Program-made: the position numbers and the translations under genes | Shown here: positions 41,719-53,426 of the stretch, in pieces | Position numbering within the stretch: the first letter of the stretch is position 1 | How the letters are laid out: every line of letters starts with the position of its first letter | From: Amorphophallus konjac | Taxonomy: Eukaryota > Streptophyta > Magnoliopsida > Alismatales > Araceae | NCBI GenBank assembly: GCA_022559845.1 | Contig: CM040128.1 | Location: forward strand, 227,029,643-227,093,642 | Direction of reading: 5' to 3' | DNA: 64,000 bases | The notes under the pieces: generated by a model | The model's database searches: none | Told to the model about the DNA's origin: nothing | The model's input: only the letters and a program-made list of their open reading frames with translations

Positions 41719-43690
41719 GATGATGGCAACACTGCAATATTTTGATGGCAACACATTCTACATTATAAGGCAGAATATTTAGTAGACACATTCAAATGCA
41801 ATATGAGACAGTTTTCAGTTTTAGCATGAGGCAGAATATTCAGTAGACACAATGACCTTAATGAAATCTCTCCCCCTTTGCCCCATCAAAACAAACTCTC
41901 TCCCCCTTTGCCATCAGCAAAAGAAAGGATGGAAACAATTTGTGCGTAATAGGAAAGAGACACAAAATTGAAATTAGAGAAAGGACATGAAGGAATATAC
42001 TAACAAATCTGATTTAACTTTCATTAAACAAGCATACATGGTGCAGATTCTTCTGGCATAAGACTCAATATAATGCAACCTTGATAGAAATTTGGTTTAA
42101 GAATGATGAAGCTTAGAGTTTGGCAATTATACGCTTTGAATAAGTTTGCATTAACCCTTAATATCAATAAAACAGAACTACATAAATCATGGCAGATTTA
42201 GTCTCACTTCATCTTACTCACCCAAAATCAGTGAGTTTCTTAGGAGTGACTAGGACATATATTGAGGTTAAACAATTTTTATAGTTCCTATATTTCACCG
42301 CATGATTACAGCATGATTTACCTTTTCTTTATGTTTATAAATTTCAGAACAGTTAGGTATAATCCATACCTTTTGACGTAAGGGTACACGTTGATTAGAC
42401 GCTAGTACCCTAGTTACTTAGTAGAATTTACCATTCTGTTTCTTTGATCAAGACATTCAGGAGTAGTTTACACCTTTTGACGTAAGGATACACGTTGATT
42501 AGACGCCAGTACCCCTAGTTACTCAGTGCAACTAATCATTCTGTTTTAAACTTTTGAACAAAGATAACTAAAGCACTTCATGACATAGGATTTCTTTATT
42601 TCTTTGATAAAGAACCTAGTTTCTCGGTGCATTCAGCCATTGCTCTGCCTGCACATTTGTTGGCTCATAATTTCGACATGGCTGCCCTTTGGTTTTACAG
42701 AAATGTTCATGTTTAAACACAATACACACTCCAAGTTTCTCAACCAAGAAGTCATTAACTCAAGAACTTTCAGATTCTGGGAGACTTCACCAGTCATGAC
42801 ATGTGAGATATGGTTGAAAGCTATTAAGTGTGATCAACAGCCTTATTTATTGAGTTTAGTCTTTAGACTCTTCAATTTAGTAGACTTAAACCATCAATTC
42901 ATTCATGGTACATCACAAATTCTTATACAAGAAGATTTTTTATTTTAGTAGCTTAGAGTAGTGAAAGACATATCAGATTGTCATTATTTCAGATTCAGAA
43001 GGAATGCAAGATTTTGCAAGACGTTTTAGTGAAGATTTTGGTTGACCGAAATGAGTAAATCGGTTGACCGAATTAGACAGCATCAGAATCAAGAAAATAC
43101 AAGAAGTAATAGATAGAACTTATGCAAGAAGGTGTCGACTTTGGGTGTCGACATTCCTTGAGAGACACTCACATCTGCCTGAATATAATAACATGAACCT
43201 GATTTGACTCAAACTTTGAACATTCTATCATGAACTCCCCTTATTAATATGCAAGACAATGAGATGGACACAAAGTATTTTTGACATTAACTCCCCCTGT
43301 CTATGTGCACTTCTGGTCTACACAACATTTAAAGCACATGAAAATTTTTGGCTATCATGACTATAGATAATGGGATGCAAGACCAAGACACACTTTTGAC
43401 CCAAGGTACTTGGCTGAGGACTAGCCTCTACACATAGCGTGGGTTTCCAGACAGAAAAAGATCTGCCCTTCTCCCAACATACCATTTGATATACCTTTGG
43501 AATCAAGATGGGCTTTATGCAATGCAATGTATGCAATCATCAACTTTATTTTATTTCTACCAGTAATCTGAATCATGTGCATATCAACAATCATGAAGAA
43601 GGCATTTATTCCAAGCAAAAGGAACTCAAGCAATTAGACATCATGCTGATATTTCCATAAACCTAGTTCTCTTCTCAAGAATTTAAATCT
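41719..43690 (-). other. Element D 3' non-coding region
   Basis: There is no gene here. It holds CCCCCTTTGCC phrases near 41873 and 41902. Two copies of the phrase GACGTAAGGGTACACGTTGATTAG (cited in part) at about 42379-42420 and 42479-42522 are the reverse complement of the paired phrases of A at 17860 and 17964. One copy of the ~100-bp module, ending CCATTTGATATACC, is at about 43405-43498. Near 43036-43066 TCGGTTGACCGAA is doubled. Confidence 0.7.
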
Positions 43691-44460
43691 TTCATTTCCA
43701 TGAGGTTTTGTAAATATGTCAGCAATCTGTTTTTCTAATTCTACAAAATTTAGTTCTATTTCATTCTTACTTCATCTCTCAAAAAGTGATGTTTTATCTC
43801 AATATGCTTAGTCCTAAAATGATGAACATGATTTTTAGTCAAGGAAATAACACTTGTATTATCACAAAGAATAGGAATGCATCCAAGTTTTATGTGATAG
43901 TCAATAAACTAGTGTTTGATCCAGAGAACTTGGGTTGCACAATTTCCTGCTGCTACATACTCAGCTTCAGCAGTGGAAAGAGCAACAGTGTGTTACTTCT
44001 TAGATGCCCAAGTCACTAGACAACCACCTAAGTATTGACAACACCCACTAGTGCTTTTTCTATCTATCCTACACCCTGCATAGTCTGCATCAGTGTAAGT
44101 TACTAGCTCAAACTCACACATAGCAGGATACCATAGACCTAAGTCATGGGTGCTAGATAGATATCTAAAAATCCTTTTTACTGCACTCATGTGAGATTCC
44201 CTAGGACTAGCCTGAAATTTAGCACATAAACACACAAAGAATTGGATATATGGACGAGATGTAGTAAGATAAAGAAAGGATCTGATCATACCTCTATATA
44301 GTTTGGTATCAACCAATTTACCTTCAGGGTCAGCATCAAGACTAGTTGATGTACCCATTGGTGCAGTAATGGCCTTGAGGTTTTCCAGGTTGTATTTCTT
44401 CAGCAGATCCTTGATGTATTTGGCCTGAGTAGTGAAGGTTCCCTCTGAAGTTTGACAGAT
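43691..44460 (-). pseudogene. Element D RNase H and end of reverse transcriptase
   Basis: On the - strand, 44358-43993 is open and gives 'LVDTKLYRGMIRSFLYLT', 'YTDADYAGCRIDRKSTSG' and 'QYLGGCLVTWASKK', the connection and the start of copia RNase H. Beyond 43990 the 'STAEAEYVAAG'-type phrase and 'HHFRTKHIEIKHHFL'-type phrase can be followed only by changing frame. Between 44460 and 44358 the 'LLKKYNLENLKAITAPMGTS' region is present (cut by a stop at 44461). It would remove the RNA strand during reverse transcription; it is broken here. Confidence 0.82.
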
Positions 44461-45072
44461 CTACAATCTAAGAAAAAACTTCAGTTCTCCCATTAAGCTC
44501 ATTTCAAATTCATCAGTCATTAAGGTAAAAAATTCCTTACACATGGATGGTTTAGTTGACCCAAACACTATGTCATCCACATAAATTTGAACAACAAGAA
44601 TATCTTCATTATCTACCTTGGTAAATAGAGTTTGGTCAACCTCACCTCTTGAATAGCCTTTACCTGTGAGAAAGGAGCTTAATCTGTCGTACCAAGCTCT
44701 GGGAGCTTGCTTCAGTCCGTATAGTGCCTTATCAAGCTTATACACTTGATCAGGAAAGTCTAAACACTCAAAACTAGGAGGTTGTTTGACAAAAACATCC
44801 TCTTTTATTAAGCCATTAAAAAATGCAGATTTGACATACATCTGCTGAAGTTTTATTCCTAGGCTACATGCAAATGCAAGGAGAATCCTAATAGCTTCTA
44901 GTTTGGCTATAGGAGCAAATGACTCTTCAAAGTCTACCCCAAATTCTTGATTATACCCTTCTGCTACTAGCCTAGCCTTATTTCTAACAACCTTTCCATG
45001 TTCATCAATTTTATTTCTGAAAACCCATTTTTTGCCTATAATAGAGCCATGTGTTGGTTTAGGAAATAAGTG
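44461..45072 (-). pseudogene. Element D reverse transcriptase
   Basis: The upper part (about 45060-44842) carries 'GKKWVFRNKIDEHGK' and 'FEESFAPIAKLEAIRI' and has at least one stop at its start. 44841-44461 is open: 'ALYGLKQAPRAWYDRL' and 'IYVDDIVFGSTKP' with the catalytic Asp pair. It ends at a stop soon after 'MGELKFFL'. The motif order fits Ty1/copia reverse transcriptase of the same lineage as A. Confidence 0.88.
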
Positions 45073-45810
45073 TCAGGCCTTGCTCCTTTCAAATTGATTA
45101 AGTTCATCATGCATGGCGTTTATCCAATGTTCATCTTTTAAGGCATTTTCAATATTTTTGGGTTCTATTTGTGAGACTAAGGCAAAAGAATTAAGTTCAT
45201 TTTCAATTCTAAAATGAGATCTAGTCCTAGGGGGTTCATTCAGATTACCAATGACATTTTCTAGAGGATGATCTCTGAGCACTCTAATATTGGTAAGCTG
45301 ATTACCTGAATTTGCATTTACCTCCCCCTGAACTGCTGATCCTTCAATCTCACCTACATCTGCATGTTCTGCATTCTGCTTTTCTTTATTTTCCAGAATT
45401 TCTCCATCATCTTTGTCCCTGCAGAAGTTAGTATCAGATTTATTAGAAGTTTCACCAAACACAATATGTGGTGATTCTTTAACAGTTTGAGATTTAATAT
45501 TATAGATCCTATAGGCTCTAGAAGTCTCGGAATACCCTAGAAAATTTTCTAGTTCACTTTTAGCTTCAAATTTAAGAAGGTCCCTTTTAGAGTTCACATG
45601 GATAAAACACTTAGATCCAAAGACCTTGAAATGAGCTAGTGAAGGTTTCTTACCTTTTAATATTTCATAAGGAGTCTTTTGAGTTGAAGGTCTTACCAAG
45701 GCTCTATTGATAATGTAACAAGAGGTGTTTACTGTCTCAGCCCAAAACCTTCTAGGCAAGAGTCCGAGCCATCTCCACCATGGTTCTGTTCCTTCTTTCA
45801 ACAACTCCAT
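45073..45810 (-). pseudogene. Element D integrase C-terminal part and linker
   Basis: It is open on the - strand. 'RRFWAETVNTSCYIINRAL', 'KTPYEILKGKKPS' and 'FKVFGSKCFIHV' are the copia integrase C-terminal phrases. An acidic linker then leads to 'LNQFERSKA' just before reverse transcriptase. It is out of frame with the preceding integrase core, which ends in the overlap at 45810-45752, so one frameshift separates them. Confidence 0.85.
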
Positions 45811-46735
45811 TCTGTTCTGGAGTTCTTGGTGAAGAGAATCTATGGTTTATCCCATTGTCCCTACAAAAATCATTAAACTGTGAGTTCTTAAACTCACCAC
45901 CATGATCAGACATAATATTAGATATAGAATGCTCACCATTATGTTTTATTCTGTTTAAGAATACCTGAAATTCTTTAAAAGCATCATTTTTGTGAGTCAA
46001 AAAGAATGCCAAAGTATATCTAGAGAAGTCATCTACTAAAACAAATCCATATCTTCTACTAGATAAACTAGCTGATCTAGTAGGTCTAAATAAATCCATA
46101 TGAATCAGTTCAAAAGGTTTAGAAGACATGTTCTTAGTTCTTGATTTAAATGACTTCCTAGTTTGTTTGCATTGGGCACAATCCTCACAGATTTTATTGT
46201 TCTTTTTAAAGGATATTTCAAGTAGACCTCTCACCATTATAAATTTATTCAATTTATACAACACATTATAACTAGCATGACCTAACCTGCGATGCCAAAG
46301 CCAGGCTAAATCATCCTTATTTACAGTAAGACACAGGTTAATGTGTGCAGCATCATCTAAGTCAACCATATATATGTTATTGACTCTTTTTCCAATGAAT
46401 TTCACAGTTTCTGAGTTAGGTTCAAAAATGGTGCATGCATGTGAGTCAAAAACTACTTTATGACCCTTATCACACAGTTGACTGATGCTAAGAAGATTGT
46501 AAGCAAGTCCTTCAACAAGTAAAACATCTTCAATACTACATGAAGGACACTTACCAACCTTACCTGACCCTATGATCTTCCCTTTTGTATTGCCACCGAA
46601 AGTAACATGACCAGCATCTTTCTCCATCAGCAAGCAGAACTTTCCTTTATCCCCGGTCATGTGCTTGGAGTAGCCACTATCAAGATACCACCTATTATGG
46701 TTGGCTGCCAGGCATACTTGTACACATAATCAAGC
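45752..46735 (-). pseudogene. Element D protease end, pre-integrase and integrase core
   Basis: On the - strand 'YLDSGYSKHMTG' (about 46690-46655) is the protease site; Cys of the usual DSGC is Tyr here. 'LWHRRLGHASYN' and 'CEDCAQCKQTRKSF' form the pre-integrase zinc region. 'HMDLFRPTRS', 'VLVDDFSRYT', 'MSDHGGEFKNSQF' and 'SPRTPEQNGVVERRNRTM' give the D,D35E integrase core. The frame is open from 46660 to 45752. Confidence 0.88.
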
Positions 46736-48228
46736 ATAGAATTTTGGAACCCAATATCGTTTGGGCCCCATTTCAACAGTTAAATCATGTAAACAAGACA
46801 ACAATTATTTTGGTATCCACATTTGTTTTTGTGATTTTGCTTGGATTGTGGATTTCTTACCTTTTTATTATTCTGTTTGTTGTGCACATTCTGAGTTATT
46901 GTTGGCTTTTGTTTCTTTACATTTTGGCCATTTTTAAAGACATGAATTTATGTGCCAGTAATTGGTCCAATAAGCATTGAATGAGTGTTAGCTCTGGAGA
47001 CCCTAGGTTGAACAACCTTAGTATGGACGAAGCCATAGGAATTATGATTCTTAAATGTTCTAAACCTAGGCTGCACAGGGGCACTCCATGGCTAGCGTCG
47101 ATGCACCTGATTAGGATGGGATTTCTGAATATTATGATGCATCGACCTGACATTATGGTTGCCTCGACCATTCCTACCAGAGTTGTGATAAGATGTGTTT
47201 TGGTATGAAGGATGACTCGAAGCACTATGGTAGTAGCATCGACCTGAGATACCCTTGTTCTGACCATGACCTCTAAAGGTGTGAAACCCAGATGAGGTGT
47301 GCATCGGTGCAGATTGGTTGTTGCATCGACCATTCTGTTGTGGCTATGTTACTTTGGTTTTGGGGCTTCCTTGGACTTTGGTTCTAACTTGTTGACCCCT
47401 AACCTGACCTTTAGGCTTAGGTGTAGTGGTGTGTGTGCTGGGTTCTCTAGGTGCTTCAACTTTCCCTTTGCCCTTGTCCTTGGCACTCAACTTATTTTGT
47501 TTCCTATTTTTTACAGATTTTTTATCGTTGTCTTTTTCACAGTTCATTTTTATTAAGGGATTGAATTTTTTTTCCTTTTTAGCCAATGAATGAGATGGTC
47601 TTAACATCAAACTGTTTCTTATTTTTTTGATTAAAACCCAACCCTTCTCTCTGAAGTTGAATTTTATTCCCAGAATTGCATTCAAATTTTCAGTTCCTTG
47701 ATTCATGCCCTCAAGGGAAGTCTGTTTATCACTGTTTTCTTTTTCCAAGTTTTCAATTATTTTCTTCAATTCCTCATTGACTCCTTTTACAGCTTCATAT
47801 TTTTCTCTTGCAGTTTTTGTTTCTTCTTCAAATTCTGCATTCCAATTTTCAATTCATCAATGATATTCTTCAAATTTTCATTTTCACATCTCAGTTCATT
47901 TAGGATAGTTTTAAATTTTTTTGTTTCAGCAAGAGAGTTTTTCAAATCACTATTTTATGTCTCTAAACATACAATCCTATCATTCAGAGAAGTATCATTG
48001 ATTTGAGAATTTATCTTCTTCTTCATATGCTTATTTTCCCTACGGACATCATCATATTTATCTAGAATCTATGCATATGCTTCTTCCCAATCATTATGAG
48101 TAATGTTTTCGAACGGAGAACATCTTCCTTTTCTTCATCTTCTCTCCTAGCCATCAGGCACAATTTGTCTTCACTTTCACTGTCAGATGAGCTGCTCTGA
48201 CTTTCTTCCTCTTCATCGCTCCAGGTGC
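46736..48228 (-). pseudogene. Element D gag tail and gag/pol linker
   Basis: On the - strand, lysine- and glutamate-rich coiled-coil phrases (about 48140-47700, for example 'IIENLEKENSDKQTS') are followed by 'GMNQGTENLNAILG' and a basic, serine/threonine-rich stretch, the same order as in A (5100-5244, then 13249 on). From 47340 to 46740 a histidine-, asparagine- and tyrosine-rich segment follows. Stops and frame changes are frequent. Four or more CATCGACC words of the LTR type stand in 47095-47335. Confidence 0.7.
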
Positions 48229-49197
48229 TCACCATGGCCTTGCCTTTCTTGTTCTTCCACCTGGGCTATTTTTCCTTCGTAGCTCAGGACAGTCTGCCTT
48301 CTGGTGCCCTGACTTCCTGCAGTTATAACAAACAATTCCATTAGTCTTTTTGGTAGTGTCAGATTTATATTTTGGTTGCCTCTTCCCCGAGTAATATTTT
48401 CTTCTGAAACCCTTACCTTCTTTCCTTAAAAATTTCTTTAACTTCCGGGTTAGCATTGCGAACTCGTCTGAGTCTTCTTTAGAACTTGAGGAGCTATGCT
48501 CGCTAGAAGACCCTTTGCCACTAAAATTTACCTTAAGAGCTAGGGGCTTTTTCTTCTTCTTAGACTCATCGATCCTCTTGAGATTCAATTCATATGTCAT
48601 AAGAGAACCGATGAGTTCATCAACCGTTGTGGTCGCTAGATTCATCGACTCTTCCATGATAGTGGTCTTCGTATGCCAAATCGGTGTCAGGGATCGGAGG
48701 ATCTTCCTCACTAGCTCATACTCACTATATACTTTGCCTAAAATTCTTAAACAATTAGTGAGTACCATCAACCTGGCATACATATCTGAAATAGTTTCGT
48801 CAGATTTCATTTTAAAAGCTTCATACTCAAAGACTAGCATGTACACTTTGGTTTCTCGTACCTGAGACGTTCCCTCATATATTACCTCCAATTTGTCCCA
48901 CATTTCCTTAGCTGTGGAGCAGGAGGATACTCTGGAAAGCTCAGTAGGATGTAGAGCACATTGCATAGCATCGACAACGATCCAATTTAGGGTTGACCTT
49001 CGAATCTGCTCCCGAGTCCAGACCTCTTCATCTTCAGGGAGCTCGAATGGACCTCGGCTTACCACCTTCCAAATCTCATAATCCTTTGCCCGTAAGAAGA
49101 CCCGCATTCTATTCTTCTAGTAAGCGTAGTTAATTCCATCAAAGAATGGCGACTTACTTGTAGAATGACCCTCAGTGGTAAGACCTCTAGGATCCAT
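48229..49197 (-). pseudogene. Element D gag
   Basis: The start ATG (- strand) is at 49197-49195, 45 bp after the primer site. A TAG at 49119-49117 replaces the usual Trp codon in the 'YAYWKNRM' phrase. From there the frame is open for 292 codons to 48229. It includes 'DYEIWKVVSRGPFELP', 'LHPTELSRVSSCSTAKEMWD' (copia gag helices) and a zinc knuckle 'CYNCRKSGHQKADC' near 48330-48289. It is close to the gag of A over its whole length, which places A and D in one lineage. Confidence 0.9.
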
Positions 49198-49240
49198 TAT
49201 CTAGATCTCTCCAGGATGTTAAGCCCTTAAGGAGAGTTAG

Positions 49241-49252
49241 GCTCTGATACCA
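49241..49252 (-). other. Primer-binding site of element D
   Basis: On the - strand TGGTATCAGAGC is an exact match to the complement of initiator methionine tRNA. It stands two bases from the LTR. Confidence 0.93.
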
Positions 49253-49254
49253 CG

Positions 49255-51014
49255 TGATGAAAAAATGGATGAGCTGTTGATCAAGGGGGGGGGGGTGAAT
49301 AGATCAACCCCAAATTTTAAACTCACACAGCAGTTAATGAAAAGCGGAATAAAATGAAATTTACTGTGAATATAACTACTAATTCAATCTGAATTAACAG
49401 CTAGAAGATCAAGTAAAGACTGACCATCATCCTTACTGAATTTCAATAGAACTGATCAACCAAAGCAGTATGTTACTAGGTAGAGGTTTGATTCAAGAAT
49501 CTCCTCATGCAAGGGTTAGTTTTCCAGATAAGCATAACCCATCCTTCCAACTCAGCCTTTTGATATACCACTGGGTAATCGATCAGTAAGTAAATGTATG
49601 ATAGAGGAACTATAGAGCAGATCAACACAAGACAGATTTAAGTCAGATTCACGGAGTAGCAGGAATCAACCAACCAAGATCAGTACTGGGCGGAGGTTCG
49701 ATCTAAGAACAATTAAGCACATCAAAAGTATCAGATGATTGCAGTGAACATTCCTAGGCATTCATCTTAGTTGCAAAAATAAAGAGTTGAGCAATCACAC
49801 ACAAGACAAAGCAATTTTAACGTGGTTCGATCTCGAGCTTGAGATCTACGTCCACCCCTTACTCAAATGAGTAAGGCTTCCGCTGACAAATAGCTTGCAA
49901 ATCCGCTGATCCACAGCTTTGGGGATGAAATCCCTACAGACCACTGAGCTTCATAGCTTGCTGAACCCGCTGAGCTTCACAGCTTGCTGTCCGAGGATCA
50001 GATCCTTGCCGCTGCCTCACAGCTTGAACCGATGATTACACAGCTTATAGTAATTCACAAAGTTTTGAAAGAAACAAAGAAAAATGATGACAGAAATAAA
50101 AGATGTAGCTCTTTCTCTAGAGAAATTCGACTCTAGATCTGATCCAGAAGTCGAGACAAGCATAGCTTCTCTCTCCCTCTCTTTTCTCTCATCCTTCTTC
50201 ACCTTCTTCGATACTCTGTTTTCTCTCACTCTCTTTCTTTTTTGCAACGAGCTCTCTTTTTCAGACTTTTCTTAGAGTAGGGACTCTCACTCTTAGGGTT
50301 TCACTTTTCTCAAGCTCTTCTGCTCTGGTTCTCATCTTTCTATTTTCTTCTTAGATATAGATGAAGAGCTTCGTCTTTTTTGCTGCTTGAGCTCCGGCCT
50401 CTATTTATCCTCTCCAGTAGGAGTTCTTGTGGCCCCCACATGATATGATTTGGGTGCATGGAAGAAGCGCTCCCGCCCAAGGTTTTTGTAGAAGCTCGGC
50501 CACGTGTCAGATGAGGCGGTGTGGAATCTTCGAGTTACAGCCACGTGGAAAGTTGTTTCGAACAAAATCTCCAAGGATCTGGGAATTCACATCGAATCAT
50601 ATGCCGCCGTCAACTTTACTTATGAGCCCATGTGACAGACAAAGTTTCATTTATGCATCTCAGGTGAATGAATGTAAATCTGAATTGTCACTTGATGAAC
50701 GTCATCTGGTTTTTCCTGCCAAGTCAATTATAGAAACTTAATAACAGTTTTGTCATCAAGTGCCACATGAAATAAGTAACTAGTTCTTGGGAAATGCAAG
50801 CTCAGATGGTTCATGGAAACAGCAAGAAATCACATGGAAGGATATGAAAGGATATACACATGCATCGATGTATAAACAAGGTACATTGACCTATGAATGA
50901 GTAAAGCAGCATGAGTATAGTAAAATAACTACAGCTGCACTGACCTGAGTAAACTCCTGGTAGAGCTGATATGTATCAAGAGAATGATGAAGACAAGATG
51001 TCATCAGGATGCAA
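49255..51014 (-). repeat. Element D 5' LTR, first part (left of element E)
   Basis: It starts TGATGAAAAAATGG and matches the left LTR to the point GGATGCA (about 41042). The LTR resumes after E at 60363 with TGCGCCGACC. It includes the end block, hairpin run, leader and TATA box of this LTR. Confidence 0.92.
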
Positions 51015-51784
51015 TGTAAGGCCCGCTAGTTAACGGATTCTTATCGGTATTGAAATATAAAAAGATTCATGAGTTTAGGCTATTTTAATGGGCTTAATGG
51101 GCCTAGTTTAGTGGGTTTATGCATTTGTATAAGCTTTTAGAAAGGAAATAAGGCGTATACGCAATTTTGCTTATATTAAGGCCTTATTGCAATTTAAGTT
51201 TTTTTAACAAAAAAACTTAAATAACAAAGGTTTTTTTGTGAACCCACGAAGGGTTCTCTCTCTCCCCTCACCCTCTCTTTCTCTCTACGCACATCCCCTC
51301 TCTCTCTTTGCTTTCTCGACGGTGTGATCATCCCTGGACTTCGCAGGGATTGCAGGAGGTGGCCTTGGCAAGCCCGAGGCGTGGGAGGAGCGGTGTTGTC
51401 GTCGTGGAGGCGACAGTGGAGCGTGGAGACGGGAAACCCCACATGTGGAGCGTGGTTCCTTCACGTAGAACGAGCGTAGAACGGCATTTTCGGCTTAAAC
51501 CAAGTAGGGGGATGGCTTCCTTACCTCGTTAGGATTGATTCCTCGTCCTTTGGCATGTTAATAGCGGCCCTATATGCATGAACATCATCGTTATGTTTTA
51601 AAAGCATGAACATGGTTATTTATGTTTTTGATCCATCCATGGCCATTGTTTTTATGTTTTTGGATGTTTAGTTGTTGTGGAATGGACGTAGGAAGGCAGC
51701 GAATAGTGTACCCATGTTTTCCCATCGATTTGAATCGATTGGGAGGGAACTCCATTGAGTTTCCAACATTTCGGGTCCTCTGGA

Positions 51785-52150
51785 CGGCTTGCGGTCGTTC
51801 CAGGGATCGTTTTCCCCATTGAATAAGGTGGTGGACCTTGGCGGTCTCGGCCTGGACCTTTTGTAGACCTTGGCGGTCCTTCGACCGACCGTTTGAAAGC
51901 CTTAGCGGCCCAGTAAATGACTACTAAGACCCTTGACCGAGTAAGGCGGTGTAAGCCTAGCAGCCTTTGACCTGACCGTTTCCATCCCTAAGCGGTCAAT
52001 CGTATGACCGTTTCCTGATTGAGGTTTTATTTTATTCAAATGTATGAAATGTTCGTAGCTAAGCGGTCATGTAGAAGACCGCATGGGTCAACATGATGGT
52101 CAGTCGTTTGACCATTTTCTAGCTCCTTGCGGCCCTGTACTAGACCATTT
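51785..52150. repeat. AGCGGTC/GACCGTTT word array in element E LTR
   Basis: About 15 copies of CTTAGCGGTC, CTTGGCGGTC or TAAGCGGTCA, and of the inverse GACCGTTT, face both ways. The 3' LTR copy is at about 58868-59235. It is in the same relative place as the arrays in B and G1. Confidence 0.82.
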
Positions 52151-52289
52151 AGTCCTGCAGAATATGAATTTAATTCCATTCATTTAATTATGCGTTCAAC
52201 GATGCATGTTCGCCATGTTTAAATATTTCTACAAACTGGGGCATATTTTTAGATGCCAATAGAACTAGTTTCTCTTTATTGTGATGGAA

Positions 52290-52514
52290 CCACTAGTCGT
52301 AGCGTGGCGACCTTTAGTGTCGGCCCACCTAGGAGAGGTGGCGGGGTAGTCCCGGTGTACGATTTTTAAGCTGGTTTCCCTGGGCCCCCTTGCTTGGCAG
52401 TAGCGTCCTACTGGGGGGGAAACTAGCTAGAGGCCTGGCTCAAGGCATTGAGCCTGTGTGTGCACACGTGGTCAGTGGCTTGGACTGACACTGACGAGTG
52501 TGACCCTGACTAGT
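52290..52514 (+). promoter_or_regulatory. Conserved structured block of Tekay-like LTR (E 5' copy)
   Basis: It has CCACTAGTCGTAGC (52290-52303), CCACCT/AGGTGG (52325-52341), AGCTGGTTT (52369-52377) with AAACTAGCT (52420-52428), GGCTCA/TGAGCC (about 52437-52454), the palindrome GTGTGCACAC (about 52458) and GACTAGT (52508-52514). The 3' LTR copy is at about 59378-59600. Confidence 0.8.
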
Positions 52515-53276
52515 TCTTGATCTTAGTTACTATTACGTGTCTCACTTGCCGTGTTCCAGGCTCGTGGAGATACTTGAGACGCAGTGTAAGTCGTTAGTGG
52601 ACGCGTCTGGTCTTCTTTCTGGTTGTCCTTTCTCTCTCCTGTCACTTGGAAATGTTGGATTTTCATTCTATTGGTAGATTATGATTCTCGTGTTAAATTG
52701 CTCGTTGAATATTAAATGACATTTAAATTAGCTATCTTTAAATTGTTCATGTGCTTGTATAGCCTTATTAATTGTCATTTTCTTATGCTTACACTATTGC
52801 ATGATTAATTCCTATGATTGATTGCTGCTTTAAGTTTAATTGCGAGGTAGGGATCCACGTGAACCCTACTCAGTCAATGTTGTGAGACTCACCCTTTCTT
52901 TTCAGGTGAGACGGAGCAGCAGACCGCAAGTTTCCCTCGTGCTTTTGGTGGGAAGTCATAGGTGCCAACAGTGGTCCGTCTGTCTTTTGGTTCCCTTTTG
53001 ACTGGGGTATGCCCGGTGTAGTTATTTATTTTGACTTTTGTACAGTGTCGGACTTGTGTTGTATGGATCTGGACTATTTTATATAAATATATCACTTTGA
53101 TATTGTTAATTGCTTCCGCTTAAAATTGCCATTTTCTAATGCACGTGTAATTCCAGTTCATTATACACCTCCTCAACCAATCCTCCCAACCCTTACGAGG
53201 CCTCATCAGCCTCTTGGGTGGCGTCTCCGAGTCTTGGTATCAGTTTACCGATATCTAGATCTCCGGGTCATTACAA

Positions 53277-53289
53277 TTGATATCAGAGC
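53277..53289 (+). other. Primer-binding site of element E
   Basis: TTGATATCAGAGC follows the LTR. It is one G-to-A change from the standard TTGGTATCAGAGC. Confidence 0.88.
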
Positions 53290-53426
53290 GGTGTTGTGGT
53301 GATGTATAAGGAATTGAAATTACAATAGTCCAGAACAAGTCCATGTGTACCACTATTGCTGGCTTAGGTTGTTTTTCTGTGATTAATTATGATTTTTTGT
53401 TGTGTGTTTTCTTAAGCTTAGATTGA

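Larger units (their letters stand above)
51015..53275 (+). repeat. Element E 5' LTR
   Basis: It runs from TGTAAGGCCCGC to GGGTCATTACA. Contents: a TATA-like box (51172-51179), a CT-rich start region (about 51253-51320), an AGCGGTC/GACCG word array (51785-52150), the conserved structured block (52290-52514) and 'TTTTCAGGTGAG' near 52898. Confidence 0.94.
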
